Shown: positions 1 to 11,141, counted from the stretch's first letter. The stretch is DNA of 64,000 nucleotides from Aporrectodea caliginosa (GCA_020284085.1 JACEVL010000677.1:124001-188000); one strand, 5' to 3'. The notes: generated by a model from the sequence alone, not told the origin. Program-made: numbers and translations.

Positions 1-31
1 ATATATGCGTAAAAAGGTGTTTAGCATAGGG
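1..31 (-). promoter_or_regulatory. ACACCT-N22-TATA module cut by window edge
   Basis: AGGTGT (minus-strand ACACCT) lies at 15-20. The TATA box would fall before base 1. The flank matches the module at 33938-33971. Confidence 0.4.
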
Positions 32-85
32 TATTACAAAACCCTCTGCCGATGGTATTTCATACATGTATACTATACACGCATG

Positions 86-171
86 GTCAGTTATTCTGGT
101 GCGCTGAGCAATTTCAAGTGAAGGACTTGTTCAAGGTTCCTACACAGCAACCGTCTCAAGGGAGGAGGACA
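86..171 (-). repeat. tRNA-derived SINE C, truncated
   Basis: Carries the shared tail region (GTGAAGGACTTGTTCAAGG, then ACCGTCTCAAGGGAGGAGGA) but stops just before the B box. Its end abuts a hairpin repeat, so the hairpin element probably interrupted it. Confidence 0.5.
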
Positions 172-232
172 AGTTTCCACAGTTTAACGGCAGCTTATGA
201 CAACATAGGCCGTTGCTGCCGACAAAGAGTAG
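172..232 (-). repeat. H1 hairpin repeat
   Basis: AACGGC (186-191) pairs with GCCGTT (209-214) around the loop TTATGACAACATAG. It lacks the usual GGATCC tail. Confidence 0.6.
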
Positions 233-251
233 CTGTTCCGTCCTACTCGTT

Positions 252-287
252 CTTATAGGAAAGCGTAGAACATTTTAAAAGGTGTCC
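252..287 (-). promoter_or_regulatory. Module, weak TATA
   Basis: AGGTGT 280-285, 22-bp spacer, TTATA ending at 257. Confidence 0.4.
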
Positions 288-423
288 AAAATCATTAGTT
301 TTAAACATTACTGCAATAATATGAATAATTGCAGTAATAATTCGTTAACAACGTTTTGTGGTCGCTAGACACTCGCCATTTATAGAACAAACAAATGAAC
401 CAAAACACGGACACTGGCTTAGA

Positions 424-462
424 TTTATATAAAATCGTTCAACAGCATTTAAAGGAGTCTAA
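424..462 (-). promoter_or_regulatory. Module, AGGAGT variant
   Basis: AGGAGT 453-458, 22-bp spacer, TTATAT ending at 430. A sister copy with the same variant lies at 22060-22093. Confidence 0.45.
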
Positions 463-555
463 ATGTTTCTTGTTCTCGAAGATACGGCGCCATATAGATC
501 ATCACATTATTAACTTATAATAATTATAATAATAAAAATAAGGGTTATCGAGTTA

Positions 556-753
<198 letters not shown>

Positions 754-766
754 AACAATAAAATAT

Positions 767-806
767 TTAGACACCTTTAAAAAGTGTGTAGTAAATGGTA
801 TATATT
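767..806 (+). promoter_or_regulatory. ACACCT-N22-TATA module, type II
   Basis: ACACCT 771-776, 22-bp spacer, TATATA 799-804. The conserved downstream block GGTCAACGTAAACGGCAGAC starts at about 871. Confidence 0.6.
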
Positions 807-1131
807 TCAATTATCACGCCGTTCAGTGGCAGTATGTACTTGGAATAGCCATTGGCTAGTAATGTAAGGTCAACGTAAACGGCAGACGTCAGATGTCGCC
901 AAACAATCATGAATTACTAATAATTATAATTAAGAATATATTTACTCACTAACTAACTTACTTACTTAATTGCAATGACAATAAGTGTTAGAATTCAGCA
1001 TTACTAACCACTCAGTATCAGTAAATGTGATCCTAATGAGAACTAGCACCTGAAAAAGCTCGTTCACCGTTGCAATGACGTTACTATTATCTATAAATAA
1101 ATAACAGATGATAATGATGACGAAGCATCAG

Positions 1132-1235
1132 ACGAAGGACTTGTTTAAGGTCCCTACACAGTAACCGTCTCAGGGAATGAGGATCGAACCCATTATCTCC
1201 GCGTTACAAGGCAACCACTTTAACTAATCGTATGC
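1132..1235 (-). repeat. tRNA-derived SINE C
   Basis: On the minus strand a B box GGTTCGATCC (1181-1190) and a decayed A-box region are visible, followed by the ACTGTGTAGGGACC tail region. Confidence 0.6.
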
Positions 1236-1339
1236 AATGTATACATATACACCCATTTAGCACCAATGTATTACGGATGATTTAATGGCGATGATAGATG
1301 ACACACCAAAACTTTTACGATATGTTAGGTTCGCCTAAC

Positions 1340-1411
1340 ACATAAATGTGATTCTCTTGTAAACCAAAATGCGGTTAGCAATTGGTATAATAAAGGATAT
1401 ACTTAACTTAC

Positions 1412-1449
<38 letters not shown>

Positions 1450-1465
1450 ACTTACTTACTTACTC

Positions 1466-1502
<37 letters not shown>

Positions 1503-1516
1503 TATTCATTTACTTA

Positions 1517-1602
<86 letters not shown>

Positions 1603-1604
1603 AA
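1340..1604 (+). repeat. LINE 3' end with (CTTA)n tail
   Basis: AATGCGGTTAGCAATTGG, then AATAAAGGATATACTTAA, run into about 200 bp of (CTTA)n with a (GCTT)n patch near 1518-1550. The same 3' end and tail type closes the LINE at 15784-16690, so this is probably a severely 5'-truncated copy with an expanded tail. Confidence 0.6.
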
Positions 1605-1631
1605 CCACTACTTATCGCCTATTGAGAGCTG

Positions 1632-1720
1632 CATTTCTGCGCAAGGGCGCATCCAGAAGAGGACCTGGGAGGGATCAGCATTCAGTACCTCCCATCTGAG
1701 CTTACCTCTTTTGAGTGTAG
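1632..1720 (+). repeat. Dispersed GGGCGGATCCAG repeat
   Basis: A block around CATCCAGAAGAGGACCTGGG that recurs at 14890, 20215, 25300, 32325, 33120, 46885, 52705, 58855, 63085 and 63440. No ORF or terminal repeats were seen. Confidence 0.5.
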
Positions 1721-2160
1721 TATTCGATCTAGAAGCAAAAGTATATCATCCACTTTTATTGTTAGTTATAGTAAATGACTCTATTACGCCAGATAGACAG
1801 AAACAACACTCAATAGATACAAAATTAAAAGAAAACAGAAAACACAGATTATTCCATAGCAACGGTGAGAACTTAAACAAAAAAAAACATGTCTTGGCAA
1901 TATTTTTTTAATTTTAATTAAAGAGCACAATGACATGCGATTTAAAGCAATTAGCGTTTCGTATACTTACGTGGGGGGATGGAAGCAGACTGCTTCCAAT
2001 TTGTGCCAGAGGGGAAAGTTCCCCCCTAGTGAAATGGATGTTGCTGTACAACTGACAGTACTGACAACTGTTGCAATGGTATCCGGAATTTCCCCTCCCT
2101 CCCCCGGAAATACCCCTCCCCAACAGTACGTAGGTAACTGTACCATTGTCCATGATAACT

Positions 2161-2437
2161 GTCATTAATCCATCTTCTATTGAAACAAAGACCATCTTTC
2201 ATCAATCCCACTTCTATTTAAGCAAAGAATTTCTTTCATCAATCCAACTTCTATTTGAGCATAGAATTTGTTTCATCAATCCAGCTTTTATTCAAGAAGA
2301 AGAATTTCTTTCATCAATCCAACTTCTATTTAAGCATAGAATTTGTTTCATCAATCCAGCTTCTATTTAAGGAAAAGAATTTCTTTCATCAATCCAACTT
2401 CTATTAAAGTAAAGAATTATTTTCATAAGTCCAACTT
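2161..2437. repeat. 37-bp tandem repeat, about 7 units
   Basis: TTTCATCAATCC recurs at about 2198, 2234, 2271, 2309, 2346 and 2384, with a decayed unit at 2421, giving a period of 36-38 bp. Each unit continues with AACTTCTATTTAAGCA. Confidence 0.85.
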
Positions 2438-2930
2438 CGGGAAGAAATGTCCGGGGGAGAAATGTCCTAGATCCGTTGCAATGTATCGGCTGTCGACTGC
2501 AATTGAGTTTATGTATTTTGGTATTAGTGGTATTATTTCATACTGCTTGTAATGTTTGCATAGCGACAACATATTTTTGTCTGCTAAAAGCTAGAAAATA
2601 CTTTTTAGCAATTTAAATGTGTATTGTAGATTACGAAAAATTGCACGAAACACTGTCAATATATGCAAAAAGCGTCAGCTTCTGGGAGACCTCCTAAATT
2701 CCCAAACTACTTTTAGAATCGTGGCGACGCGCATTGAGTAAGGGGGATTGCTTCCAGCTTACAGGGGGGAATAGTAGGCCCTGTGTACATTAATTACCAA
2801 GTCCATAGAAAGCATATCTGCATGGAGGCTATCTGACCCTCGCAAATGCCGAAAAAGTATCGCTCACATGGTCCTGTCAACGTACTCTCACGATTTCTAT
2901 TGTAATAGATAGGTTTATATCTATTATATT

Positions 2931-3093
2931 CAGTGGAGGCGCCAGGATTTCAGTGGGGGGGGGCTAAAGCTCTAAGCCCTTCCCTTTTGTCCCCCTCCTC
3001 CCTGTTATTTGCAGTGATTTCCCACTTTTTTGGTGGGGGGACTGAGCCGCAGTTAGGGGGACTAAGCCCCATATCCCTCTGGCTCCGCCACTG
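2931..3093. mobile_element. Short MITE with CAGTGG termini
   Basis: Starts CAGTGGAGGCGCCAG and ends CTGGCTCCGCCACTG, an imperfect terminal inverted repeat over 163 bp with a G-rich/C-rich interior. Termini of this kind occur in hAT-type MITEs. I could not confirm an 8-bp target duplication. A partial relative ends near 18304. Confidence 0.55.
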
Positions 3094-3099
3094 ATTCTA

Positions 3100-3165
3100 T
3101 TCTATTCTATTTGCAGATTTTTATAAAGCGCCTCTCACAGTACAACCTAATCAGAGGCGTAATTA
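3100..3165 (-). mobile_element. LINE 3'-end scrap
   Basis: TATAAAGCGCCTCTCA and AATCAGAGGCG are the reverse complement of the GAGCGCCTCTGA...GCGCTATATAAA end seen on the LINEs of this window. A (TTCTA)n tail precedes it. Confidence 0.5.
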
Positions 3166-3177
3166 TCGACGTTCCCT

Positions 3178-3214
3178 TTTATATAGCTCTCTATGGCACT
3201 TAAAACAGGTGTGT
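3178..3214 (-). promoter_or_regulatory. ACACCT-N21-TATA module
   Basis: AGGTGT 3207-3212, 21-bp spacer, TATATA 3180-3185. Confidence 0.5.
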
Positions 3215-3678
3215 AAATTATCAGCACCGTCTAAAATTGCGATAGTAACGTTTTGTTGAAATCTCCAAAATTTGCTATCCACATAACAAACGCTTTGCAG
3301 CGAGCAGCCTATATATCCAAGCTAGAAAGTAAAGAGAGGTGTACAAAATTTCACAACCGATCGTTTACGTTCACGAAGATTTCCAAACACGTCAATGTCC
3401 CCAACTTCCAGACATGGCATTTCGGAGCCGAGTCTCATTTTCTCACAACGGACCGAAATCTGGTTTCGTCTTTTGGTCATTCGTCTTCGAACAAATCGAC
3501 GTTTTTGTTGGCGATACATGGCAAATATCAGGAGCAGGAGTCAAATTATTACTATTATTATTAATTTGACGGTACGCCTATCGAGTATGTCTGTGACGTG
3601 TGCGTTGATTATTTGACGTGATGCACGGTATTCGAACGGTTATTTTTGACGTGATGTTAGGTATTCGAACGGTTACTT

Positions 3679-4352
3679 GACCACTTTCACTCAACATGTT
3701 AACTCTGTCTTTCGTAGCTGTTTTTACCAGCTGCGCCAACTGCGAGTAATATCTCGCACTCTTACCCCCAGCGCTGCAGCTACTCTAGTTCATGCCTTCG
3801 TTGCCAGTCGCCTTGACTATTGTTCCTCTCTATATGTTGGCCTTCCTCAGAGTCGGATAGGGCGCTTGGAGCGAGTTTTGCGCGCGGCTGCGCGACTGAT
3901 TGGTGGCATTCCTAAGTCGGGTCATGTATCCGACTATATGCGGGATGCCCTGCACTGGCTGCCACTACCACAACGCATCTCATTTAGGGTCTCTGCCTTC
4001 GTTTGGCGTAGCCTCGTTGGCACCGCACCTGCTTATCTGCAGGAGCTATGTCGCTCTATCTCTGACAATATTGGCCACCGACACCTTCGCTCTGCAGTAC
4101 GCGGTGACCTGAGTGTCCCATTTGCACGCACTTCTACAATGCAACATCGGGCCTTCTCGGTTGTGGGACCGAGTATCTGGAATGGGCTTCCTCTTGAGCT
4201 GCGTCTCTTACCTAGGAACTCTTCACCTGCATTTTATACCTCTCTGAAAACTATTCTTTTCAGCCGTGGATGGGCCGGGAGCGCCTCTGAGTAGATATCT
4301 TGAAGGGGCGCTATATTAAGTTTCATTGATTGATTGATTGATTGATTGATTG
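3679..4352 (+). mobile_element. CR1/Jockey-like LINE, C-terminal RT fragment
   Basis: The ORF at 3677-4294 (about 205 codons) is the C-terminal, post-polymerase part of a non-LTR reverse transcriptase. Recognisable segments are SRLDYCSSLYVGLP, ALHWLPLPQRISFRV, TAPAYLQELC and AFSVVGPSIWNGLPLELR, the usual order in this clade. The catalytic YADD region is missing, as expected for 5' truncation. The 3' UTR GAGCGCCTCTGAGTAG, then GGGGCGCTATATTAAG, ends in (TTGA)n. Dead on arrival, but this part of the frame is open. Confidence 0.85.
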
Positions 4353-5683
<1,331 letters not shown>

Positions 5684-6134
5684 CAGGTCCTGAGTGGCCG
5701 CGTGGGTTGGTAGCCCGCTCATCACGCCGGCGGCCCGGGTTCGTTTCCGGTCGGTCGGTTTATCAGAGATTAATTTCTCGGATCTACTGCGGGTGGCTCG
5801 GTCGCAATATAAACGTGAGTACAATACAATACAATACAATACAATACAATACAATACAATACAATACAATACAATACAATACAACACATTACAACTGGGG
5901 CGCGGTGGTATAGGGGTATGTTCGGTGTCTTGCAGCCGTAGGGTTGCGGGCTCGAATCCACCTCAAAGCCGCCGCAGAGGGACCCTGGGCAAGTCCTTCA
6001 CTCGCAATTGCTCATGCGCTTCGGCGTGAAACTCCGATTCAGCGTTCGCGCAGTAGTCGGGAGCGCCTCTGAATGGGCAATCTGGCAGGGGCGCTATAAC
6101 AAGTGTTCAAATACAATACAATACAATACAATAC
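5684..6134 (+). mobile_element. SINE A (two tRNA-like units)
   Basis: The first unit has A-box-like GAGTGGCCGCGTGGGTTGG and B-box GGGTTCGTTTCC. An expanded (TACAA)n at 5820-5883 links to a second unit, GGGGCGCGGTGGTATAGGGG with B box GCTCGAATCC. The tail GGGAGCGCCTCTGAATGGGC, then GGGGCGCTATAAC, resembles the local LINE 3' end, and (TACAA)n closes the element. The family is transcribed by RNA polymerase III and moved by a LINE. Confidence 0.8.
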
Positions 6135-6222
6135 TTGTTCAAGGTACATGTAGTATCTGTATCAGAAGAGGAGGATCGAACCCATTCTCTCCGCATTACA
6201 AGGAGAGCGTCCTAACTAAGTG
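6135..6222 (-). repeat. tRNA-derived SINE C fragment
   Basis: Minus-strand B box GGTTCGATCC at about 6172-6181, with the remains of the A-box side near 6205-6220. Confidence 0.5.
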
Positions 6223-6235
6223 ATAAATCGATCTC

Positions 6236-6545
6236 TTTGCAAGCGCACAGGTCGTAAAATCTGTGCAGAGAAGATACTGGGGTACAAAAGGCCCTAAGAT
6301 AGTGAGGAGCAGACCCAGCAAGACAGCTTCGCATGAGGGAACAGACCTTGAATTGGATGCGCTGGCGGATGGGGAGCCAGTGAAGGGAGTCACGGATAAA
6401 AGAGGTGATTTGGTCGAACTTTGCAATGCCCCCTATGAGAATGGACTGAAGTTTAGATGTATTTGTAGAGGAGAGACCAATGTAGACCGCATTCCCATAA
6501 TCAATCCTGGAACAGATCAATGCATGGACCAAAGTCGTGATAGTG
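6236..6545 (-). mobile_element. CR1/Jockey-like LINE fragment
   Basis: The minus-strand frame carries SRIDYGNAVYIGLSSTNTSK, SLHWLPIRQRIQFKV and AGSAPHYLRAFC, collinear with the LINE at 3679. Both ends are missing. Confidence 0.75.
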
Positions 6546-6610
6546 TGCAGTGGTAGTGATTGGGGTTGGCGTATACAGGTAGTATTGCAGACGTCATTGC
6601 ATGTTTAACG

Positions 6611-6825
6611 AGGGGAGCCCGTGGCGCATTGGATAACATCTGGCAAAGTGACCGAGAGGTACCGAGTTCGAGCCCCCGTTGGGCGGATATGCTTTGTGTT
6701 TGCAGGCTGTCTGTTCTGTTAGTAGTTAAGATTTGTGTCTTGTGAATTGCATAATTGTACACTGTAACTGGTTGCGGTGTGTCAACCGGATTGTTGAATA
6801 AACGAAAATATATTATTATTATTGT
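6611..6825 (+). mobile_element. SINE B (tRNA-derived)
   Basis: A box GTGGCGCATTGGATAACATC, B box GAGTTCGAGCCCC, then GCAGGCTGTCTGTTCTGTTA and an AATAAACGAAAA(TATT)n-like tail. Other copies: 24472 (plus), 51200 (plus), 11486 (minus), 5367 (minus). Confidence 0.8.
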
Positions 6826-6994
6826 GTGCATGTGTGAGTGTGGGTCAGTGTGTGTGTCTGTGTTATTTCTGCGGGTTTCTTGTAAAAATTCATCTTTTGT
6901 TTCCTGCTTCATGATATTTTCAAAATAATTTACTTTACAATACACTTTCGAGACATAGTATCTTACAGACGTTATACGAAGAAGGCGTTCTTTA

Positions 6995-7034
6995 AATATA
7001 TACCTTCGGATGAACGCGTTAAAAAGGTGTTTAG
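6995..7034 (-). promoter_or_regulatory. ACACCT-N22-TATA module
   Basis: AGGTGT 7025-7030, 22-bp spacer, TATATA 6997-7002. It faces away from the plus-strand copy at 7257. Confidence 0.6.
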
Positions 7035-7252
7035 TATCGACTCATGGCATTCTTTGTTCCGATAGCCTATCGAGCTGGCAATGGACGAATCCCAAGGATT
7101 AGATTAGATTAGATTAGAATGGATTAGAATAGATCAGATTTAGGCAAGGGATAATAAAATATGATAAAAATAAGAGAAGACAAGATAAGATAAATTAAAG
7201 ATGAGCAAGATTTACTTTCTCATGAACTAGCGCAATCGATGATAATACAAAT

Positions 7253-7292
7253 ATAGACACCCTTAAAACGTCTGCATGAGATGCTATTAATT
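7253..7292 (+). promoter_or_regulatory. Module, ACACCC variant
   Basis: ACACCC 7257-7262, 22-bp spacer, TATTAA 7285-7290. Downstream block at 7346. Confidence 0.5.
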
Positions 7293-7454
7293 CATCAGGC
7301 GTGCAATCGTAGTCTATCTTTAATGCCGCTTTTGCAGTGATTTAAGGTCGACGTCAATGGTAGACGCAATATGTCGCCAAGCAATGACTCATTAGTACTC
7401 GTCACTATAGTTAATAGTGTGAAATTCAGTTATTCTGATTCTGATGAGCTGCGC

Positions 7455-7565
7455 AATTGTAAGTAAGTAAGTAAGTAAGTATATCCTTTATTGATCCAAT
7501 TGCTAACCGCACTTTGGTGTACATTATGCAGAATATAATCACGAATAAATCATCCTAATAATAAA
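7455..7565 (-). repeat. LINE 3' end with (GTAA)n tail
   Basis: (GTAA)n followed by GTATATCCTTTATTGATCC and CAATTGCTAACCGCAC, the reverse complement of the copy at 1340. Confidence 0.55.
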
Positions 7566-7634
7566 AGTTTTGCGTGCCAGACTGTCTACAACAGGTAGAA
7601 TTCTGTCATGTTTACGTGGACGTAGAGCTTATAC

Positions 7635-7735
7635 GTGAGTGAAAGACTTGCTCAAGGCCCCTGTACAATAACCGTTCTGTCCGCATTAAGGCGAGCTTCC
7701 TAACTAAATGCTCCAACCAATGGGCTACGCTCAAT
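7635..7735 (-). repeat. tRNA-derived SINE C, decayed
   Basis: The GAAAGACTTGCTCAAGG tail region and a CTAACTAAATGCTCCAACC A-box side remain. The B box is lost. Confidence 0.4.
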
Positions 7736-8062
7736 TAAGATAAAAACTGTAAAAATAAGATCCAATAGTTACATACTGGATACGTTAGGTTAGGATGTCG
7801 CTAAACTCTAGATGCAACCATCTGTTAACCCCTCCACTGTTCGCACCAGTCCCATGGGTAACTACACGGAGTCACACCTACATCCTAATGATCATTGACT
7901 GATGTCTTGGACATTGTGCTAACGGCTCAGTAGAAGTCCTAGATTATATTAGATTGGAATGGATTTGATTAAGGGATAGTGAGATAAGATTTAAAAAAAA
8001 CATACGATACGATGAGTTAACCTTAACTTTCTCGTGACAGAAAAAAAAATCGATGAAAATAT

Positions 8063-8102
8063 TTAGACACCTCTAAAATGGATGCAATTGATTCTATTTA
8101 TT
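8063..8102 (+). promoter_or_regulatory. ACACCT-N22-TATA module, type II
   Basis: ACACCT 8067-8072, 22-bp spacer, TATTTA 8095-8100. It is the paralogue of 36960, but bases 8106-8143 just after TATA are unrelated to that copy. Confidence 0.65.
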
Positions 8103-8408
8103 AATCACGCGTCCAATTTGTTTATATACTGTTCACCTGTCTAATGTTTTATTACAATGTTCGGTCGACGTTAACGGAAGACGCAAGGAGTCGTCAAACA
8201 TTATTACAAACTCCTTCACTACCTGTGCTACGCCAGTCCCAAGTCCGAAGAAAGGAGGAGGGCGATGCTAATCATCTTTGTCATGAAACAGTGTCGTCAA
8301 ATAATAACTTACCACCAATTACAAATTACTAATCATTATTATTAGCAGTGTCGATTAGCATTGGTATTAGCATATCATTTACTACGCAAGCATGCTTATT
8401 AATTCTGA

Positions 8409-8512
8409 TTCTGATGAGCGGAGCAACTGTGAGTGAAGAACTTACTCCATGTCCCAACACATTAACCGTCTCGAACCCGTACTCTCTGCGTTACGAGGCC
8501 AGCGTCCTAACT
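8409..8512 (-). repeat. tRNA-derived SINE C
   Basis: GAGTGAAGAACTTACTCC, then CTCGAACCCGTACTCTCTGC. The B box is partly deleted relative to 37921-38030. Confidence 0.5.
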
Positions 8513-8675
8513 TTTCGGGTATTCCGGTGCCTTGCAACAACGTTACATTAGGATAATAAAAGCTGCAAAGTAAGATGTAATCGTTATCTACTGATACATT
8601 ACAAAGTAAAACAGGTTTAGTTACTATACACCAGCAAAATCATTGATAGGATTAGAGTTAAAGTAGGTTATTCGT

Positions 8676-8830
8676 AAAATCGATCTCTTCATATCGATCT
8701 CTTCCTATCGATCTCTTTCTGTAGATCTTTTCCTATCGATCTCTTGGTATCGGTTTCTTCCTATAGATAGCTTTCTATAGATATTTTCCTATCGATCTTT
8801 TAGTATCGATCTCTTCCTATCGATCTGCTC
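8676..8830. repeat. 14-bp tandem repeat
   Basis: About ten imperfect units of CGATCTCTTCCTAT. Shorter runs occur at 57368-57412 and 45650. Confidence 0.8.
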
Positions 8831-9137
8831 GTAAGCGTGCAGGTCATGCAATCGTTGATTGATTTCTTACCATTTCCCTGAAACTAAGTGTGGTTGTGAC
8901 GCTAATCATCATCGTTATGACACAGCCTCGTTAAACAGCAATTCTTTTGGAAAACACTTTGAAAATTGAAAATTTGAAAGATTGAGAATAATACCGATAA
9001 GAACAACACAACTATAAAACTTTTAAACATCATTTGATGTCATTATCATCGTATCACCATCATTAAAAATTTTTTTTATCGTTATAGTTGTTATATTGAT
9101 TGTTGAATTGTTATATGAGATCCTTCCACCATATATA

Positions 9138-9534
9138 AGGATCCTGAGTGGCCGAGTGGCTTGGTGCCCGCTCGCCGCGCCGGCGCCCCGGGTTCGCTTC
9201 CCGGTCCGGTCGGTTTATCAGAGATTAATTTCTCGGATCTTTACTGCGGGTGGCTCGGTCGCATTTTAAACGTGGAGTACAATACAACACACAACACATC
9301 ACAATACAACTCGGGGCGCGGTGGTTTAGGGGTATGTTCGGTGCCTTGCAGCTGGAGGGTTGCGGGTTCGAATCCACCTCAAAGTCGCCGCGTAGGGAAA
9401 TTGGGCAAGTCCTTCACTCGCAATTGCTCATGCGCTTCGGCGTGAAACTCCGACTACAGCAGTAGTCGGGAGCGCCTCTGAATGGGAAATCTGGTAGAGG
9501 CGCTATAACAAGTGTTCAAATACAATACAATACA
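9138..9534 (+). mobile_element. SINE A, full length
   Basis: Two tRNA-like units with B boxes GGGTTCGCTTCCCGG and GGGTTCGAATCC, a LINE-like end GGGAGCGCCTCTGAATGGG and a (TACAA)n tail. ATATA flanks both sides. The duplicate at 38290-38310 is the empty site. Confidence 0.85.
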
Positions 9535-9575
9535 ATATACTATCCTCAAATCAAAAACAGTTTTTCTACCGTAGA

Positions 9576-9614
9576 TTTATATAATTTCGATTGAATGCGT
9601 TATAAAGGTGTTTA
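9576..9614 (-). promoter_or_regulatory. ACACCT-N22-TATA module
   Basis: AGGTGT 9606-9611, 22-bp spacer, TATATA 9578-9583. Paralogue of 38335-38368. Confidence 0.6.
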
Positions 9615-9774
9615 GTATCAGCCATTACTCACGGCCGTGTTTGCTCACGTAGTATATCCTTTACAGTGATAATGAACACATTTACCACACCATATAAATA
9701 GAAATAATAGCCAACAGTTACAAAATGAAAAGAAGAAAAGAAAACGCTGATTATGTCATAAGAATGGTGAGGAT

Positions 9775-10028
9775 TGTTCAAGCGATTATGGGGAACTCCT
9801 AGTTCCATGGGTTCGCTTGACTGCTAGGCAGCTCAGAGCTTACTCGGTTGCAGACCCGTTCATCTGGAATGACCTACCATCGGAGCTGCGTTTGCTACCT
9901 TTGGCCAATCTTACTGGGTTTTGTAGATCACTCAAGTCTGTTTTCGTGAGCCGTGGCTAGATGGGAGCGCTTCTGAGTAGATTTCTTGAAGGGGCGCTAT
10001 ATAAATCTCCAGAATTGATGAATAAATA
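9775..10028 (+). mobile_element. LINE 3' end fragment
   Basis: Translates in part to the LINE C-terminus (AYSVADPFIWNDLPSELRLL), followed by GGAGCGCTTCTGAGTAG and GGGGCGCTATATAAATC. Duplicate at 38525-38790. Confidence 0.7.
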
Positions 10029-10105
10029 ATTTCTGTCGACGTAAATGGCCTTTGTTCGAATAAGATGTCGTTGAACTCTACACCAAGCCATTATAAAGGT
10101 TGATG

Positions 10106-10145
10106 ATGAACACCTTTTTAATGTATACGTCTGACGTTATATATT
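10106..10145 (+). promoter_or_regulatory. ACACCT-N22-TATA module
   Basis: ACACCT 10110-10115, 22-bp spacer, TATATA 10138-10143. Paralogue of 38876. Confidence 0.6.
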
Positions 10146-10514
10146 AATGTGCTCGCGCCGTGTAACTTATGATTAGACAACTATTTGAGCAATGCTTCAG
10201 AGTAACTATGTAGAGTGACATAATCATGCACATCTTTTAAGTGTTATTTTAAGTGAAATTCGCCCAATAAGTGAAAGCAGAAGTGCGGTCCTTAATGAGT
10301 CATAAAATGCCATACGAACGGAGAGAACTGTTCTATTATTTAATTAATTCTAGTTAACAGTAGATCAGCTCACTGTACACATGTCATTAAACTAACTATG
10401 CAATTTCATCATGGTTATTTAGAAATACCTGAAAGGCAAGGCATTCCGCATTATTATAATCCAGAGGAGCAATTATAGTTTGAGGTGTTTCCCAGTTTGT
10501 TTGGGAAGCAATTT

Positions 10515-10549
10515 TTGTATTTTTCATTTTCAAAAAGGTGTTTAGCATA
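10515..10549 (-). promoter_or_regulatory. Decayed module
   Basis: AGGTGT 10536-10541 with the usual TTTAGCATAGGG flank. There is no TATA at the expected place. Confidence 0.3.
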
Positions 10550-10901
10550 GGGTATTACAAAACCCCAAACCACCACATCCCTCCTGTCCTCAAATCACTC
10601 CACTGTCTCAAAATACCCGAACGAATAGAATATAGTCATATCACTCACCTGCAACACACTTCAATCCCCCAGCCCTCCTACCTTCGACAGTTGTTCACCG
10701 TCCAACAACTTCGCTCAACCCGCTCCTCTTCTACCATAACACTGCTCCGCCCTTCCGTCACCTCATCAACAAAATTTACCAATAGCTTCATAGCCATAGC
10801 TGTTCCGCCTCTATATATGGGACAAACTCCCGACAGTACCTGACTCATCCTACGAACTCACCAAAACCCAAAAAATTGACGTCTTTTATTTATTTAATCC
10901 A

Positions 10902-10946
10902 ACGTTTAACGTCGTCTTATGACATCAAAGGCCGTTGACGACTCAA
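10902..10946. repeat. H2 hairpin repeat
   Basis: GTCGTC and GACGAC arms flank the loop TTATGACATCAAAGGCC. Other copies: 20408, 22811, 26206, 28552, 31632, 40550. Confidence 0.5.
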
Positions 10947-10968
10947 TTGACGTCTTGCGATAATGAAA

Positions 10969-11010
10969 GTTATATATACCTTCAGACAATTCAATTTAAA
11001 CGGTGTTTAG
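10969..11010 (-). promoter_or_regulatory. Module, CGGTGT variant
   Basis: CGGTGT 11001-11006, 22-bp spacer, TATATATA 10971-10978. Confidence 0.55.
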
Positions 11011-11141
11011 CATCAACCATTTTTAATATCCTCGTTTGTTCCTATAGTAAAGCCAACTGCGAAAAACAAAATAGTACTGATTTATATAGCGTCAGTTTTT
11101 TCTATTGGCACAATACAGCTCTCATGTACTCATATACGTGT

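Larger units (their letters stand above)
6824..9137. other. Gene-free type II unit region
   Basis: Contains modules at 6997, 7257 and 8067 with their GATTA tracts and downstream blocks, SINE fragments and a (CGATCTCTTCCTAT)n patch. From about 7.95 kb it is the left copy of a duplication with 36.9-39.3 kb. No ORF deserves annotation. Confidence 0.6.
7960..10490 (+). repeat. Segmental duplication, copy 1
   Basis: Collinear with 36870-39280, including modules, SINE C, LINE 3' end and flanks. Copy 1 alone has SINE A at 9138. Copy 2 alone has the TTAA MITE at 37184. Confidence 0.8.

Noticed and set aside
2161..2437. CRISPR-like array of 37-bp repeats
   Set aside because: Units are contiguous with no unique spacers. 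It is a plain tandem repeat in eukaryotic DNA.
9671..9705. ACACAT...TATAAATA near 9676, and its duplicate near 38440
   Set aside because: Spacing is only about 11 bp and the hexamer is mutated. Not counted.
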